Source of the DNA: Melioribacter roseus P3M-2
GTDB taxonomy: Bacteria > Bacteroidota > Ignavibacteria > Ignavibacteriales > Melioribacteraceae
Length of the DNA stretch: 64,000 bases
Assembly (NCBI RefSeq): GCF_000279145.1
Contig: NC_018178.1
Span: forward strand, 2,923,688-2,987,687
Direction: 5' to 3'
In this document: positions 1-9,510 of the stretch, piece after piece
Numbering within the stretch: the stretch's first letter is position 1
Layout of the letters: each line of letters opens with the position of its first letter
Notes under the pieces: generated by a model
What the model was told of the DNA's origin: nothing
The model's input: only the letters and a program-made list of their open reading frames with translations
Databases searched by the model: none
Position numbers and translations under genes: made by a program

Positions 1-1
1 A

Positions 2-670
2 TGGATACGTCTTACATTCGGAAATAAAAACGAGATTGTCGAAATAATTAAAAATATAATGATGCCTTCTCGGGAAAATACGGTTAATTATATGACGCCG
101 CTCGGACTTCATCATATTATGGGATGGGACCACCATTACGGACCGGCTCCGTGGATAAAAGATAAACCTCGCGCAGAATGGACGTCGGTCTATTATCACC
201 GCGCCGACAGCAACGGTATCGGTTTCGACAGAACCGTAAACGGAAGCAACGCTGTAAGTCAATATCATTCGCCGGTTTCGGAAATATTCAATTCCCTCGA
301 AAAATGTCCTGAAAAATATCTGCTCTGGTTCCACCACGTCCCGTGGGATTACAAGATGAAGTCCGGGAAAACATTATGGGAGGAATTGTGCAATCATTAT
401 TATGCCGGCGTCGATTCCGTAAGGTCGATGAGTAAAAAATGGAAGCAGCTTGAAGGCAAGATCGACAGCGAACTTTTCGATCACGTAAGCATGTTGATGA
501 AAATTCAGGAAGACGAAGCTGTCTGGTGGCGTAACGCGTGTGTTTTATATTTTCAAACTTTCTCTAAGCTTCCGATACCGGAAGGATTCGAAAAACCGGA
601 TAAGACGCTTGAATATTATCAAAGTCTTGAATTCCCGTACGCACCGGGAATCCGTCCCAAATGGCATTAA
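2..670 (+). CDS. aguA: alpha-glucuronidase, GH67, C-terminal part
   Basis: The frame is open from the window edge, so the 5' part lies outside; 222 residues are visible. The segment WDHHYGPAPW and the aromatic stretch LLWFHHVPWDYKM resemble the C-terminal domain of GH67 alpha-glucuronidases. These enzymes remove (4-O-methyl)glucuronic acid side chains from xylo-oligosaccharides, a late step of xylan use. Family catalytic acids lie upstream of what is visible, so activity cannot be judged. The gene ends in a 4-bp convergent overlap with the rqcH remnant. Family assignment is fairly secure; the gene symbol is by family. Confidence 0.85.
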   Translation, partial: WIRLTFGNKNEIVEIIKNIMMPSRENTVNYMTPLGLHHIMGWDHHYGPAPWIKDKPRAEWTSVYYHRADSNGIGFDRTVNGSNAVSQYHSPVSEIFNSLEKCPEKYLLWFHHVPWDYKMKSGKTLWEELCNHYYAGVDSVRSMSKKWKQLEGKIDSELFDHVSMLMKIQEDEAVWWRNACVLYFQTFSKLPIPEGFEKPDKTLEYYQSLEFPYAPGIRPKWH

Positions 671-1776
671 TCTACAACTTCGCATCCGGGAGGTATTTCA
701 GGTTTTACCAGAAGTACCTCTTCTTTTAATAAAGCCACTTTGCCGGGCTCCATCCCTTTTTTCTTTACCACATACTTCTTAAAAGTGTAACTGACGGGCG
801 CCAAGCCTGCTGTTTTGGCTTTGCTGTAGAATGCCGCAATCGAAGCGGCTTTTTTCAATACCGATTTCGGGACAACTTCTTTCGGATTGTCCGTACGTAA
901 AACTACATGCGAACCCGATACCGAGCGGGCGTGGAACCAGTAATCGTTTTGCTTTGCAAAACGGAGCGTGAGTTCGTCGTTGTTTTTGCTATCCTTGCCT
1001 ACGTATACGTTATATTTACCGTCGATAATAAAATGTCTGAAATTCGGTCGCGATTTATCCTGCATTTCCATCTTCTTTTTAATCCCGAGTTGTTTCTCGA
1101 TAGTTTGCAATTCTTCCAATGTAAGTTCCTTATTGAGCTTTTCGTCCAATTCTTTAAGAATGTCGTATTTATTCTTCAGTTCGTTGTAGAGCTCGATCGA
1201 TTTCTCGTATTCTATTTTTTCCGACTTGGCTTTTTCGAAATATCTGTCGATGTTTTTTTGAGGAGATAATTTCGGGTCGAGTTTTATTGTTACGTTGTTG
1301 CCTTCCATATCCTTTGCTTCAATTTTATCGAGTCCTTTTTTTAGCGCGGAAATATTCATAAGAAGCAGATTGCCGTAATTGGCATATTCCTTTTCTCTTG
1401 AGCCTTTTTCTATTCTGGATTTAAGATTATTAAGTTTGGCGGACATTCTTTCCAATTCGCCGGCGACATGCTTTTTTAAGGTTGCCGTCAACACTTTCTC
1501 TTTCGACAACGAATAATAATTCGACAGATAGGCATTCATAGCCTCCTGGTAAGAATCGTATTTTCCGATTATTTCCGCAACTTCGCCCGTATACGGTTGA
1601 AATATCAACGACGCGCCCGACTTGTCCTTGGCGACGATTATTTCATTAAACAGAATATCCGTAATCAACGATTTTAATTCCACGCCGTTTTCCAAAAACT
1701 CCGTTTTCATTTTCCTGTCGATGAATTTATAACGACTCGTTAATTCTTCATTGTTCATGTTTTGAAGGTTGCTCAA
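667..1776 (-). CDS. rqcH: RqcH / NFACT family protein, C-terminal two thirds of a frameshifted gene
   Basis: 369 residues counted from an internal TTG: the end of the NFACT-N region, a long charged coiled-coil middle (about 70-240) and a C-terminal NFACT-R domain (FIIDGKYNVYVGKD, then YWFHARSVSGSHVVLR). RqcH homologues bind obstructed 50S subunits carrying peptidyl-tRNA and add C-terminal Ala tails in ribosome quality control. The real start is the ATG at 2242: the frame upstream of 1776 reads on as NFACT sequence but needs one extra base at each of two homopolymers (2029-2036 and 1919-1924). Repaired, the gene is 525 codons, a normal family length. The listed TTG is therefore probably not a true start. 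Confidence 0.8.
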   Translation of the reverse strand: MSNLQNMNNEELTSRYKFIDRKMKTEFLENGVELKSLITDILFNEIIVAKDKSGASLIFQPYTGEVAEIIGKYDSYQEAMNAYLSNYYSLSKEKVLTATLKKHVAGELERMSAKLNNLKSRIEKGSREKEYANYGNLLLMNISALKKGLDKIEAKDMEGNNVTIKLDPKLSPQKNIDRYFEKAKSEKIEYEKSIELYNELKNKYDILKELDEKLNKELTLEELQTIEKQLGIKKKMEMQDKSRPNFRHFIIDGKYNVYVGKDSKNNDELTLRFAKQNDYWFHARSVSGSHVVLRTDNPKEVVPKSVLKKAASIAAFYSKAKTAGLAPVSYTFKKYVVKKKGMEPGKVALLKEEVLLVKPEIPPGCEVVD

Positions 1777-1951
1777 AATATGATCGTAAGAAGAAACAAA
1801 TACGCACTTATCTATTTCTTCGGTTATATTTTTCAGTTTGTCGTCGTCGGTTTTCTTGAAAGGGAAGAAATTGTTTTCCGGATCTTGAAGAATAATGTTA
1901 GTATTTGCTCCTCTGATTAAAAAATAAAATTAAAGTTGTCGCACGAGAATC

Positions 1952-2242
1952 TTATAATCCGGTCGTTATCGGCAATTTCCACTTTGTTAATTTTCGAAGG
2001 CAAAAACTCATCGAAGAAATTTCTGTAATTTTTTTTGCCTTCGAATGGTTATTTCGGAGCAGCAGATACGGCATTTGCGGATTTGTTGAAATGATTAGAT
2101 GTCTGTTGTCGTAATTGTAATCCGGTATGGAAATAAACAGCTTATCTTTTTCCTGAGTATAAATTTCTCTTGCCGGATGATCTATTATCAACTCGCGGAG
2201 TTCGATTACGGCTCTTAACAGGTATAAATAGTTTTTGAACAT
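1952..2242 (-). pseudogene. rqcH: RqcH N-terminal fragment (same gene as 667..1776)
   Basis: The ATG at 2242 opens 96 codons. About 71 are genuine NFACT-N sequence (MFKNYLYLLRAVIELREL onward); the rest is out-of-frame tail. The break is at eight consecutive A (minus strand; 2029-2036). With a ninth A the frame continues as NYRNFFDEFLPSKINKVEIA and reaches the conserved Asp-Arg pair (restored residues 94-95) that matches the essential DR motif of RqcH. A second single-base deficit sits in the six-base run at 1919-1924. Both defects are missing bases in homopolymers, so a sequencing error is as likely as a true pseudogene. Confidence 0.75.
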
Positions 2243-2246
2243 GGCG

Positions 2247-3497
2247 TCAATATTTACGTTCTATTTCGGAAAGTTCGAAAACCTTTCTCAATAACTTCTC
2301 GTCGCTTTCGGTAAATTCGACATTGCGGCGCGCTGTTACAATACGCGCAAGCTCAATCGATTTATCGATGTCGAAGACAGACATCTCGTCGATACAGCCC
2401 CACGTAAAAGAAGGTATGAATTTCGGCGGAAATCCGTTCCCGAAAACATTACACATTACGCCGCAAATTGTGCCCGTATTGAATTTGGTTCCGATTGCGC
2501 TTTTCGAATGGTCTCCCATTATTAAACCGAGAAAGCGAAGTCCGGTATCTATTTTTTTATTGTTCAGGTTTACGGTAATACTGCCGTAATTATTTTTCAG
2601 GTCGCTGTTATTGGTTCCGGCACCCAAATTAACCCAGCTTCCCAGATACGAATGCCCGAGGAAGCCGTCGTGCTGTTTATTCGAATAAGATTGAATAATC
2701 GAGTCTTCCACTTCGCCGCCAACTTTGGAATATTTACCGATTGACGCGCCGTGATAGATAGTACTGTTGGCTTTGATTATTGAATTTCTTCCGATAAATG
2801 CCGGTCCTTTAATCATGCTGTTCGACATTATATGAACGTTTTCGTCGATATAAACCGGACCGTCGGATGCGTCAATAAAAACAAACGGCTCTATTTTAAC
2901 GTCTTTGCCGATGTGAATCGATTTCTTGTGCTGCAGTTCCACTTTCTTGAATTTCGGGTGTACTGCGGTTTTAATCTTCCCGGAATATTTAAGAAGCGTT
3001 TTGAAATCGGTTTCTATCTCTTTTCCGTTGTAATTTATAAGTTTCCACGGATATTGAATAATCTCGGTTTCGATTTCTTTTTCGTTAAATTTGAAATTGT
3101 CGAATTGCGGTAGAAAATCCGAATCATAAATTTTTTTAAGATTATCCGCATCGATAATGCCGGCTATGAAATTCTTACCGGAAACCAGAGCTTCGCCCGT
3201 CTGCAGTTTACTTATTTCCGACCTGAGTTTTTTGTTCATTAAAACCCGTCCGTTAATCATCAGCGCTTCTCCGGCTTCGGGCAGAAGGTTAATGCGGTAA
3301 TTCTTCTTTTTTTCTCTGTAATTTTCCTCCAGGTATTTTCGGCAGGTAAGATAAATTTCACTCCCTGCAAATGAATACTCAATTTTTGAGAGTAAACTGA
3401 AAATACCCGTCCTAAGCTCGTATACGGGTCTGAGATAAGAAAGTGGTAATAAATCCCGAAAACCAGTATCTTCAAATACTAAAATTATCTTTTTCAT
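2247..3497 (-). CDS. GlmU-like bifunctional sugar nucleotidyltransferase/acetyltransferase (alternative GlmU)
   Basis: 416 residues. The N-terminal half (about 1-160) is a divergent nucleotidyltransferase-like domain starting IILVFEDTGFRDLLPLSYLR; the C-terminal half is a left-handed beta-helix with hexapeptide repeats (IGKDVKIEPFVFID, IGRNSIIKANSTIYHGASIG). The layout matches the putative UDP-GlcNAc diphosphorylase/GlcN-1-P N-acetyltransferase family that replaces canonical GlmU in Bacteroidetes and Chlorobi. The likely role is UDP-GlcNAc supply for peptidoglycan and LPS. It lies 4 bp upstream of the rqcH start in the same direction and is divergent from the PASTA gene. The substrate is inferred. 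Confidence 0.75.
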   Translation of the reverse strand: MKKIILVFEDTGFRDLLPLSYLRPVYELRTGIFSLLSKIEYSFAGSEIYLTCRKYLEENYREKKKNYRINLLPEAGEALMINGRVLMNKKLRSEISKLQTGEALVSGKNFIAGIIDADNLKKIYDSDFLPQFDNFKFNEKEIETEIIQYPWKLINYNGKEIETDFKTLLKYSGKIKTAVHPKFKKVELQHKKSIHIGKDVKIEPFVFIDASDGPVYIDENVHIMSNSMIKGPAFIGRNSIIKANSTIYHGASIGKYSKVGGEVEDSIIQSYSNKQHDGFLGHSYLGSWVNLGAGTNNSDLKNNYGSITVNLNNKKIDTGLRFLGLIMGDHSKSAIGTKFNTGTICGVMCNVFGNGFPPKFIPSFTWGCIDEMSVFDIDKSIELARIVTARRNVEFTESDEKLLRKVFELSEIERKY

Positions 3498-3609
3498 AGT
3501 TAATCCTTAGTTTAAAGAAAACTTATGAATTTTTTGCCTTTATCCTCAAAAAGAGGAAACAAAATCAATCCAAAGTTTATTATTTTTGTTTCTAAAATAG
3601 ATAAATCAT

Positions 3610-4335
3610 ATGAAAAATTGGATGAAAAGTTTTTTGATTAAATCGTTGCTGGTAATACTGGGATTTGTGGTATTGTTTTTTGCGGTCGACAAAATTATAA
3701 TGCCTTATGTAGTAAGCGCCGACGAATATAAAGTTCCCGACGTTGTGGGACTACATAAAAACGTGGCAGTCGAAATTCTTAAAAAGAGCAATCTGGAACC
3801 GATAATTAATCGTTCCAGATACGACGAAAGATATCCGAAAGACCACGTGATTTTTCAAAATCCAAAGCCCAATACTATAGTCAAAGAAGGAAGGAAAATA
3901 TATCTGACGGTAAGCGGAGGACTTCAAAAAGTGCAAATGCCGTTTTTAATCAACAAGTCGGTGCGCGACGCGCGAATCACTCTGGAAAGAATGGGTCTGC
4001 AGATAGATACTCTTATCGAAGTTGAATCCGAACTGCCCGTCGGAACAATTGCCGAGCAGGAATATACCGAAGGGACATTTATACCCGTCGGTACGAAAGT
4101 CAAACTGAAAGTGAGTATCGGTCCCCAAATAGGAAAAGTACGCGTGCCGAGACTGATAGGCAAATCCCTGACGGAAGCCGAAGCAATATTAAAACGTAAT
4201 TCGCTGAGAGTCGGTCTGAAAACATACATCCATTCTTCTAATTATTTACCGAATACGGTGGTCGACCAGCAGCCTTCGGAAAACAGTCTCATCAGTGTGG
4301 GAGACAGCGTTAACGTAGTTCTGATTCAAAACTGA
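3610..4335 (+). CDS. PASTA domain membrane protein
   Basis: 241 residues: a short cytoplasmic start, one membrane segment (about 10-32) and three consecutive PASTA repeats in the periplasmic part, each with the pattern PDVVGL / MPFLINKSVRDARITLERMG / VPRLIGKSLTEAEAILKRN. PASTA modules bind peptidoglycan or muropeptides in PBPs and Ser/Thr kinases. There is no kinase or transpeptidase domain here, so it may be a stand-alone sensor or scaffold. The gene is 9 bp upstream of rpe and probably co-transcribed with it. The start ATG is preceded by an A-rich leader without a clear Shine-Dalgarno sequence. Confidence 0.85.
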   Translation: MKNWMKSFLIKSLLVILGFVVLFFAVDKIIMPYVVSADEYKVPDVVGLHKNVAVEILKKSNLEPIINRSRYDERYPKDHVIFQNPKPNTIVKEGRKIYLTVSGGLQKVQMPFLINKSVRDARITLERMGLQIDTLIEVESELPVGTIAEQEYTEGTFIPVGTKVKLKVSIGPQIGKVRVPRLIGKSLTEAEAILKRNSLRVGLKTYIHSSNYLPNTVVDQQPSENSLISVGDSVNVVLIQN

Positions 4336-4344
4336 GAGAAGATA

Positions 4345-5013
4345 ATGAACGCTAAAAAGAAATTACTGGCGCCGTCGATTTTATCGGCTGATTTTACAAA
4401 TTTGTCCCAACAAATTCGTTATGTGGAATTGGCCAATGCCGATATAATCCATTGCGATATAATGGACGGTCATTTCGTGCCGAATTTTACGTTCGGACCT
4501 ATGGTGGTCGAGGCGGTTAATCGTATAACGAATTTACCTCTCGACGTCCATTTAATGATTAAAAATCCGGATAATTTGATAGATAAATTCATAGATGCCG
4601 GCGCCGATTTTATTACTGTCCACCAGGAAGAAGTCGTCCATCTGCACAGAACAATCGAATATATTAAAAGCAAAGGAGCAAAAGCGGGAGTCGCGCTCAA
4701 TCCATCCACTCCCGTCGACACTCTTCAGGAAGTTCTGGAATATCTCGATATGGTTCTTATAATGTCCGTAAATCCCGGATTCGGAGGACAGAAATTTATT
4801 GAAAGGTCAATCGATAAAATCGCCGCTCTCGACCGAATAAGAAACGAGAAAAATTACGACTTCTTAATCGAAGTCGACGGCGGCATATATAACGGCAATA
4901 TCGAAAGAATTTCAAAAGCCGGATGCAATGTATTTGTGGCCGGTTCGACTATCTTCTGCAGCGACAATATTACTGCCGCTGCGGTCGAATTGAAAAATCT
5001 GATTAATAAGTAG
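4345..5013 (+). CDS. rpe: ribulose-phosphate 3-epimerase
   Basis: 222 residues, normal length for Rpe. It interconverts ribulose 5-phosphate and xylulose 5-phosphate in the pentose phosphate pathway. The TIM barrel shows PSILSADFTNL at the start, the metal-binding HCDIMDGHFVPNFTFGP, the phosphate/active-site loop MSVNPGFGGQ and the catalytic Asp in EVDGGI (about residue 175). A GAGAAGA Shine-Dalgarno sequence precedes the ATG. It sits between the PASTA gene and folP in an apparent operon. Confidence 0.96.
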   Translation: MNAKKKLLAPSILSADFTNLSQQIRYVELANADIIHCDIMDGHFVPNFTFGPMVVEAVNRITNLPLDVHLMIKNPDNLIDKFIDAGADFITVHQEEVVHLHRTIEYIKSKGAKAGVALNPSTPVDTLQEVLEYLDMVLIMSVNPGFGGQKFIERSIDKIAALDRIRNEKNYDFLIEVDGGIYNGNIERISKAGCNVFVAGSTIFCSDNITAAAVELKNLINK

Positions 5014-5025
5014 CGGAGCTTTCTG

Positions 5026-6213
5026 TTGATCATTCAACTTATCGACATTTTCTATCCGTATATATTCAAGAGGTACGGAACTAAATATAATATTTACCGC
5101 GACCTCTATGAAAAAGATCTGCTGGCGATAGAATTTCGCACTGTGGAAAAGAAATTAGCCGGCCGTATAAAAAAAATTATACTGGCTAACAAGGAAATTT
5201 GCTATCTCGCGGAAAATTCGAACCCTGCCGGAGAATATTGCGACTTGCTTTCTATCGGATCTCTTACATTTTTCAAAGAACTTGCCAAAGAAATTATTGC
5301 AATCGGAAACGAAGACACCGGATTGCGACTTTCAAGATTGTTGCACAATTTGACGAACTATGATAAATACAAGATAGAGATTGGCAATAAAGAGTTTAAT
5401 ATGTCGCGAGCGTACGTTGTAGGAATCTTAAACGTAACGCCGGATTCTTTTTCGGACGGGGGAAAATTTTATGAAAAGAACAAAGCGATTGAACACGCTC
5501 TTGGATTGATTGAAGACGGAGCCGATATTATTGATGTCGGAGGCGAATCTTCCAGACCCGGCGCCGATCCCGTTCCGGCAGACGAAGAAATGAACCGCGT
5601 ACTGCCGGTAATCGAAGAGATAATAAAATACGATCCGGAAATATTAATCTCCGTCGATACGACAAAATCCAAAGTTGCCGAAGAAGCGTTGAAAGCCGGA
5701 GCCAAAATTATAAACGATATCAGTTCGTTTGCTTTCGACCCTGAAATGCCGGCTATTATAAAAAAGTACGACGCCGCTGCAATACTGATGCACATGAAAG
5801 GAACTCCCAAATCGATGCAGAATAATCCCGAATACAAAGACGTGGTTAACGATATTTACGATTATTTCACGGAAACATGCAATAACGCCGAAAAATTCGG
5901 CTTAAAGAAACTAATTATCGATCCCGGCATCGGATTCGGGAAAAAAGTGCATCATAATTATGAATTGTTGAACAGACTCGACGAATTCAAAGGAATCGGA
6001 TATCCGATTTTAATCGGATTATCCAGAAAATCGTTTTTGGGAAAATCGCTCGATTTGCCTGTCGAATTAAGAGATGCTCCCACATTGGCAGCAGAAACGC
6101 TTGCCGTTAGCAAAGGAGCGCGATTTATCAGAACGCATAATGTTCGAAACGGTAAGTACGCCGCCCTTGTCAACAATTTTGTAGAAAATCCGGAATTATC
6201 GATAAATGATTGA
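5026..6213 (+). CDS. folP: dihydropteroate synthase with N-terminal extension
   Basis: 395 residues, longer than the usual 270-290. Residues from about 130 on form the DHPS barrel: GILNVTPDSFSDGG, DVGGESSRPGA, VDTTKSKV and the terminal RTHNV. It condenses 6-hydroxymethyl-dihydropterin pyrophosphate with p-aminobenzoate in folate synthesis. The first ~125 residues are an added domain that I cannot assign. The start is TTG at 5026, supported by GGAG eight bases upstream and no better ATG. The 3' end overlaps cdaA by 8 bp, indicating translational coupling. Confidence 0.92.
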   Translation: MIIQLIDIFYPYIFKRYGTKYNIYRDLYEKDLLAIEFRTVEKKLAGRIKKIILANKEICYLAENSNPAGEYCDLLSIGSLTFFKELAKEIIAIGNEDTGLRLSRLLHNLTNYDKYKIEIGNKEFNMSRAYVVGILNVTPDSFSDGGKFYEKNKAIEHALGLIEDGADIIDVGGESSRPGADPVPADEEMNRVLPVIEEIIKYDPEILISVDTTKSKVAEEALKAGAKIINDISSFAFDPEMPAIIKKYDAAAILMHMKGTPKSMQNNPEYKDVVNDIYDYFTETCNNAEKFGLKKLIIDPGIGFGKKVHHNYELLNRLDEFKGIGYPILIGLSRKSFLGKSLDLPVELRDAPTLAAETLAVSKGARFIRTHNVRNGKYAALVNNFVENPELSIND

Positions 6214-7024
6214 GTTATTTAAAATAGGTTTTATTACCGTAACGTTAGTTGATATAATCGACATAGCTCTGGTGTCGTTTATATTTTATAAACTTTATTC
6301 CGCCATCAGGGGAACCATAGCGGCGCAAATTTTCTATGGACTGCTTATTGTATTATTTCTTTCATTTATAGCTCAGGCGGCAAACTTCAAAGCCCTTGGC
6401 TGGATACTCAAATTGATTTCGGACATTTGGGTTATAGCATTCATCATATTATTTCAGCCGGAAATACGGCGTATATTGGTAATGCTCGGCAGAAGTCCGC
6501 TTCTGAAAATATTCATCAAAACCGACGAAAGCAACGTAGCCGAAATAATAGCCGAAAGCGCTTTTGAGCTGGCGCAGCATCAACATGGCGCTTTAATGGT
6601 AATCGTAAGAACCGTCGGTATAAAAAGCGTGGTCGAAACCGGCGAAATAATCAACGCAAAAGTTTCGAAAAATTTAATTCGTTCGATCTTTTTTCCGCGC
6701 TCGCCGTTGCACGACGGAGCGGTAGTTATTCATAACGACTTAATCGAAGCGGCAAGGTGTACGCTCCCGCTGTCCAACGTAACGAGTTTGGACGGCAATC
6801 CGTTAGGAATGAGGCACCGCGCAGGTCTTGGAATTTCGGAACAAGCCGACGTAATTTGCGTTATTGTATCGGAGGAAACAGCAAGCATTTCGATTGCCGA
6901 CAACGGCAAGCTGATAAGAGGCATATCGCGGGAAGAATTGCGCAATTACCTTTTGAACAATTTACGAGCCGGGAAAGAACGAAAAATCACATCGCTTTGG
7001 AAAATTTTACGCAGAAAAAAATAA
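6206..7024 (+). CDS. cdaA: diadenylate cyclase CdaA (membrane c-di-AMP synthase)
   Basis: 272 residues. Three membrane segments span about 10-90, followed by a DAC (DisA_N) domain carrying PLHDGAVVIHN and MRHRAGLGISE; the DGA and RHR motifs bind ATP and metal and are intact. It makes cyclic di-AMP from two ATP at the membrane; c-di-AMP usually controls potassium and osmolyte transport and cell-wall turnover. It overlaps the end of folP. No CdaR/YbbR partner gene follows, unlike Firmicutes. Confidence 0.93.
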   Translation: MIELFKIGFITVTLVDIIDIALVSFIFYKLYSAIRGTIAAQIFYGLLIVLFLSFIAQAANFKALGWILKLISDIWVIAFIILFQPEIRRILVMLGRSPLLKIFIKTDESNVAEIIAESAFELAQHQHGALMVIVRTVGIKSVVETGEIINAKVSKNLIRSIFFPRSPLHDGAVVIHNDLIEAARCTLPLSNVTSLDGNPLGMRHRAGLGISEQADVICVIVSEETASISIADNGKLIRGISREELRNYLLNNLRAGKERKITSLWKILRRKK

Positions 7025-7094
7025 CCTGTATGATTTTGTCAGAAACACGCAATTCGTTATTATTAGAAGTCAAAATTAATACGGGGAGGGGAAG

Positions 7095-7772
7095 ATGAAA
7101 TTAAGATATTTTTCTCATTCGGCGTTTCAGATAACTACAAACGGCGGCATTAAGATTCTGATCGACCCTTTTTTAACGGGCAACCCGACGGCTCCCGTTA
7201 AAGCCGAAGAGGTGACTGCGGATTATATCATCCTTACTCACGGTCACGGAGACCATCTGGGCGATTCTTTTACCATTGCAAAAAAGTGCGATTCAACATT
7301 TATTTGTGTCAACGAATTGGCTAACTATTGCGCTAAGGAAGGATTCAAGGCTCATAATATGCATATTGGCGGAAGCTACAACTTCGATTTCGGAAGAGTA
7401 AAATTTACAATTGCCCATCACGGTTCGATGACGCCCGACAATTATTACGCAGGCGAACCGTCGGGGGTTGTCCTTTCGATCGACGGTAAGAATTTGTATC
7501 ACACGGGCGACACAGGACTTTTTTACGATATGAAGTTAATCGGCGAAATGACTCCCCTCGATTATATGCTCGTCCCGATTGGCGATAATTTTACAATGGG
7601 AATTACCGACGCTGTAAAAGCAGTTGAACTTGCAAATCCCAAAGTGGCGATTCCGATGCATTACAATACTTTTCCGGTAATCGAAGCCGACCCGTACGAA
7701 TTCAAATCGAAGGTGGAGGCGCTCGGTAAAAAATCGATAGTGCTTAATTACGGAGAAGAAATAGAACTTTAA
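7095..7772 (+). CDS. UPF0173 family metal-dependent hydrolase (MBL fold)
   Basis: 225 residues. Metallo-beta-lactamase fold with the metal-binding [13 protein letters not shown] near residues 46-58, a second His in IAHHGSM, Asp in YHTGDTG and a last His in IPMHYNTFP. The family (YtkL/UPF0173) has no firmly defined substrate. GGGGAGGGGAAG lies directly upstream of the ATG, a strong ribosome binding site. The gene ends 1 bp before parA. Confidence 0.88.
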   Translation: MKLRYFSHSAFQITTNGGIKILIDPFLTGNPTAPVKAEEVTADYIILTHGHGDHLGDSFTIAKKCDSTFICVNELANYCAKEGFKAHNMHIGGSYNFDFGRVKFTIAHHGSMTPDNYYAGEPSGVVLSIDGKNLYHTGDTGLFYDMKLIGEMTPLDYMLVPIGDNFTMGITDAVKAVELANPKVAIPMHYNTFPVIEADPYEFKSKVEALGKKSIVLNYGEEIEL

Positions 7773-7773
7773 C

Positions 7774-8562
7774 ATGGCAAAAAAAATAGTCATAGCAAAT
7801 CAAAAAGGCGGAGTGGGAAAAACCACAACGGCAATTAACCTCTCCGCCTCGGTAGCTGCCGCCGAATTCAGAACGCTTTTGATCGATATCGACCCTCAGG
7901 CAAATTCCACCTCCGGTATCGGTATCGATAAATACGACAAGACAGTTTATAATGTTTTGGTCGGTTTGAATTCGGCCAAAGAATCGATTATAAATTCTTA
8001 TATGCCTTTCCTCGATATATTGCCGTCGAATATTAATCTGGTCGGAGCCGAAGTCGAACTGGTATCCCTGGAAAACAGGGAGCACCTTCTTAAAAACGCG
8101 CTTCAGGAAGTAGAAGAAAAATACGACTTTATTTTTATCGATTGTCCTCCGTCGCTCGGTCTGTTGACTTTGAATGCGCTCGTCGCAGCAGACTCCGTAT
8201 TAATTCCCGTGCAATGCGAGTATTTTGCCCTCGAAGGCTTGGGGCAGTTGCTCAATACTATCAACATAGTCAAAAAAAGTTTCAATCCGGAATTATCAAT
8301 CGAAGGCGTATTGCTTACAATGTTCGACAAGCGCTTACGACTGAGCCAGCAGGTTGTCGACGAAGTCAAAAAATATTTCGGGGAAAAGGTATTCGAAACG
8401 GTAATAAACAGAAACGTAAAACTTTCGGAAGCTCCCAGTTATGCAAAACCAGTTATTTTGTACGACGCCACGTCGGTGGGAGCGCAGAATTATATGTCGT
8501 TGGCTTATGAATTGCTCGAAAGAAATAATTTAAAACTCAACGCCGTTAAGGAAAAGGAGTAG
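7774..8562 (+). CDS. parA: chromosome partitioning ATPase ParA/Soj
   Basis: 262 residues. Deviant Walker [15 protein letters not shown] at the N terminus, [13 protein letters not shown], and Walker [18 protein letters not shown]. ParA forms ATP-dependent dimers on the nucleoid that move ParB-parS complexes. The length and lack of an N-terminal HTH place it with chromosomal Soj-type ParA rather than plasmid type Ia proteins. parB follows after 6 bp. Confidence 0.95.
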   Translation: MAKKIVIANQKGGVGKTTTAINLSASVAAAEFRTLLIDIDPQANSTSGIGIDKYDKTVYNVLVGLNSAKESIINSYMPFLDILPSNINLVGAEVELVSLENREHLLKNALQEVEEKYDFIFIDCPPSLGLLTLNALVAADSVLIPVQCEYFALEGLGQLLNTINIVKKSFNPELSIEGVLLTMFDKRLRLSQQVVDEVKKYFGEKVFETVINRNVKLSEAPSYAKPVILYDATSVGAQNYMSLAYELLERNNLKLNAVKEKE

Positions 8563-8568
8563 GAGATT

Positions 8569-9510
8569 ATGAAGTCAGCTTTAGGAAGGGGATTGGATGC
8601 GCTGATTAATCCCCAGGTAAAAGAGAAATTGGACGCTCCGGTAGCCGTCTCAGGCAAAGACATACCGAAAGACGACGGCAAATCGTACGATATACTCGCC
8701 AAAATTTCCGTCAATCAAATTTATCCTAATCCGTACCAGCCGAGGACTCACTTTGAACCTCAAGCGCTCGAAGAATTGAAATTATCGATACTCCAGAACG
8801 GTCTTATTCAACCCGTTACCGTACGCAGAATCGACAAAGATAAATACGAACTTATATCAGGCGAAAGAAGACTGAGAGCGTGCAAAGATATCGGATTGAA
8901 GGAGATTCCCGCATATATTATAAAAGTAGACACAAAAGAAGCAATGCTTGCGCTCTCTTTGATCGAGAACATTCAAAGAGAGAAATTAAATCCGATTGAA
9001 ATCGCCGTCGCATATAAACGTCTGAGAGACGAATGCAATCTGTCGCATGAAGAAATTGCTGAAAGAGTCGGTAAAGACCGCACTACCATTACAAACTTTA
9101 TCCGGCTCCTTAAATTGCCGGAACCCATTCAACAAAGCTTGATTAACAATAAGATATCCAACGGTCACGCAAGGGCTTTGATCAATCTGTCTAATCCGAA
9201 ACTTCAACTTCAAATTCACGACAAAATATTAAAACAGAATCTTTCCGTACGAAAAGTTGAAGAACTGGTAAGAAAATTAAACGACCTGAAAAACAATAAG
9301 GACAAAAAAGAAAAATTCGCTTCTTCGATAACAACGGAATCGGCTTCGCAAAGAAATATTGAAGAACGTTTGCAGCGAATACTCGGCACTAAAGTGCATT
9401 GCAACGTAAAAAAGAACGGAGCAGGCCAAATTGTAATCGAATTCTATTCAAATGACGAATTGGAAAGATTATTTGAACTCTTTGAAATTATCAACAGCAA
9501 TTACAATTAG
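8569..9510 (+). CDS. parB: chromosome partitioning protein ParB/Spo0J
   Basis: 313 residues. It begins with the typical ALGRGLDALI; the CTPase/ParB-N domain shows QPVTVRR and the C-motif SGERRLRACKDIGL; the helix-turn-helix (about 165-195) contains RVGKDRTTITNFIRLLKLP, followed by NGHARAL. The C-terminal dimerisation segment is present. It binds parS and slides as a CTP-dependent clamp. I did not notice a consensus parS in the window, but my reading is not an exhaustive search. The locus is about 10 kb from the putative dif, which is unusual for parAB. Confidence 0.95.
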   Translation: MKSALGRGLDALINPQVKEKLDAPVAVSGKDIPKDDGKSYDILAKISVNQIYPNPYQPRTHFEPQALEELKLSILQNGLIQPVTVRRIDKDKYELISGERRLRACKDIGLKEIPAYIIKVDTKEAMLALSLIENIQREKLNPIEIAVAYKRLRDECNLSHEEIAERVGKDRTTITNFIRLLKLPEPIQQSLINNKISNGHARALINLSNPKLQLQIHDKILKQNLSVRKVEELVRKLNDLKNNKDKKEKFASSITTESASQRNIEERLQRILGTKVHCNVKKNGAGQIVIEFYSNDELERLFELFEIINSNYN

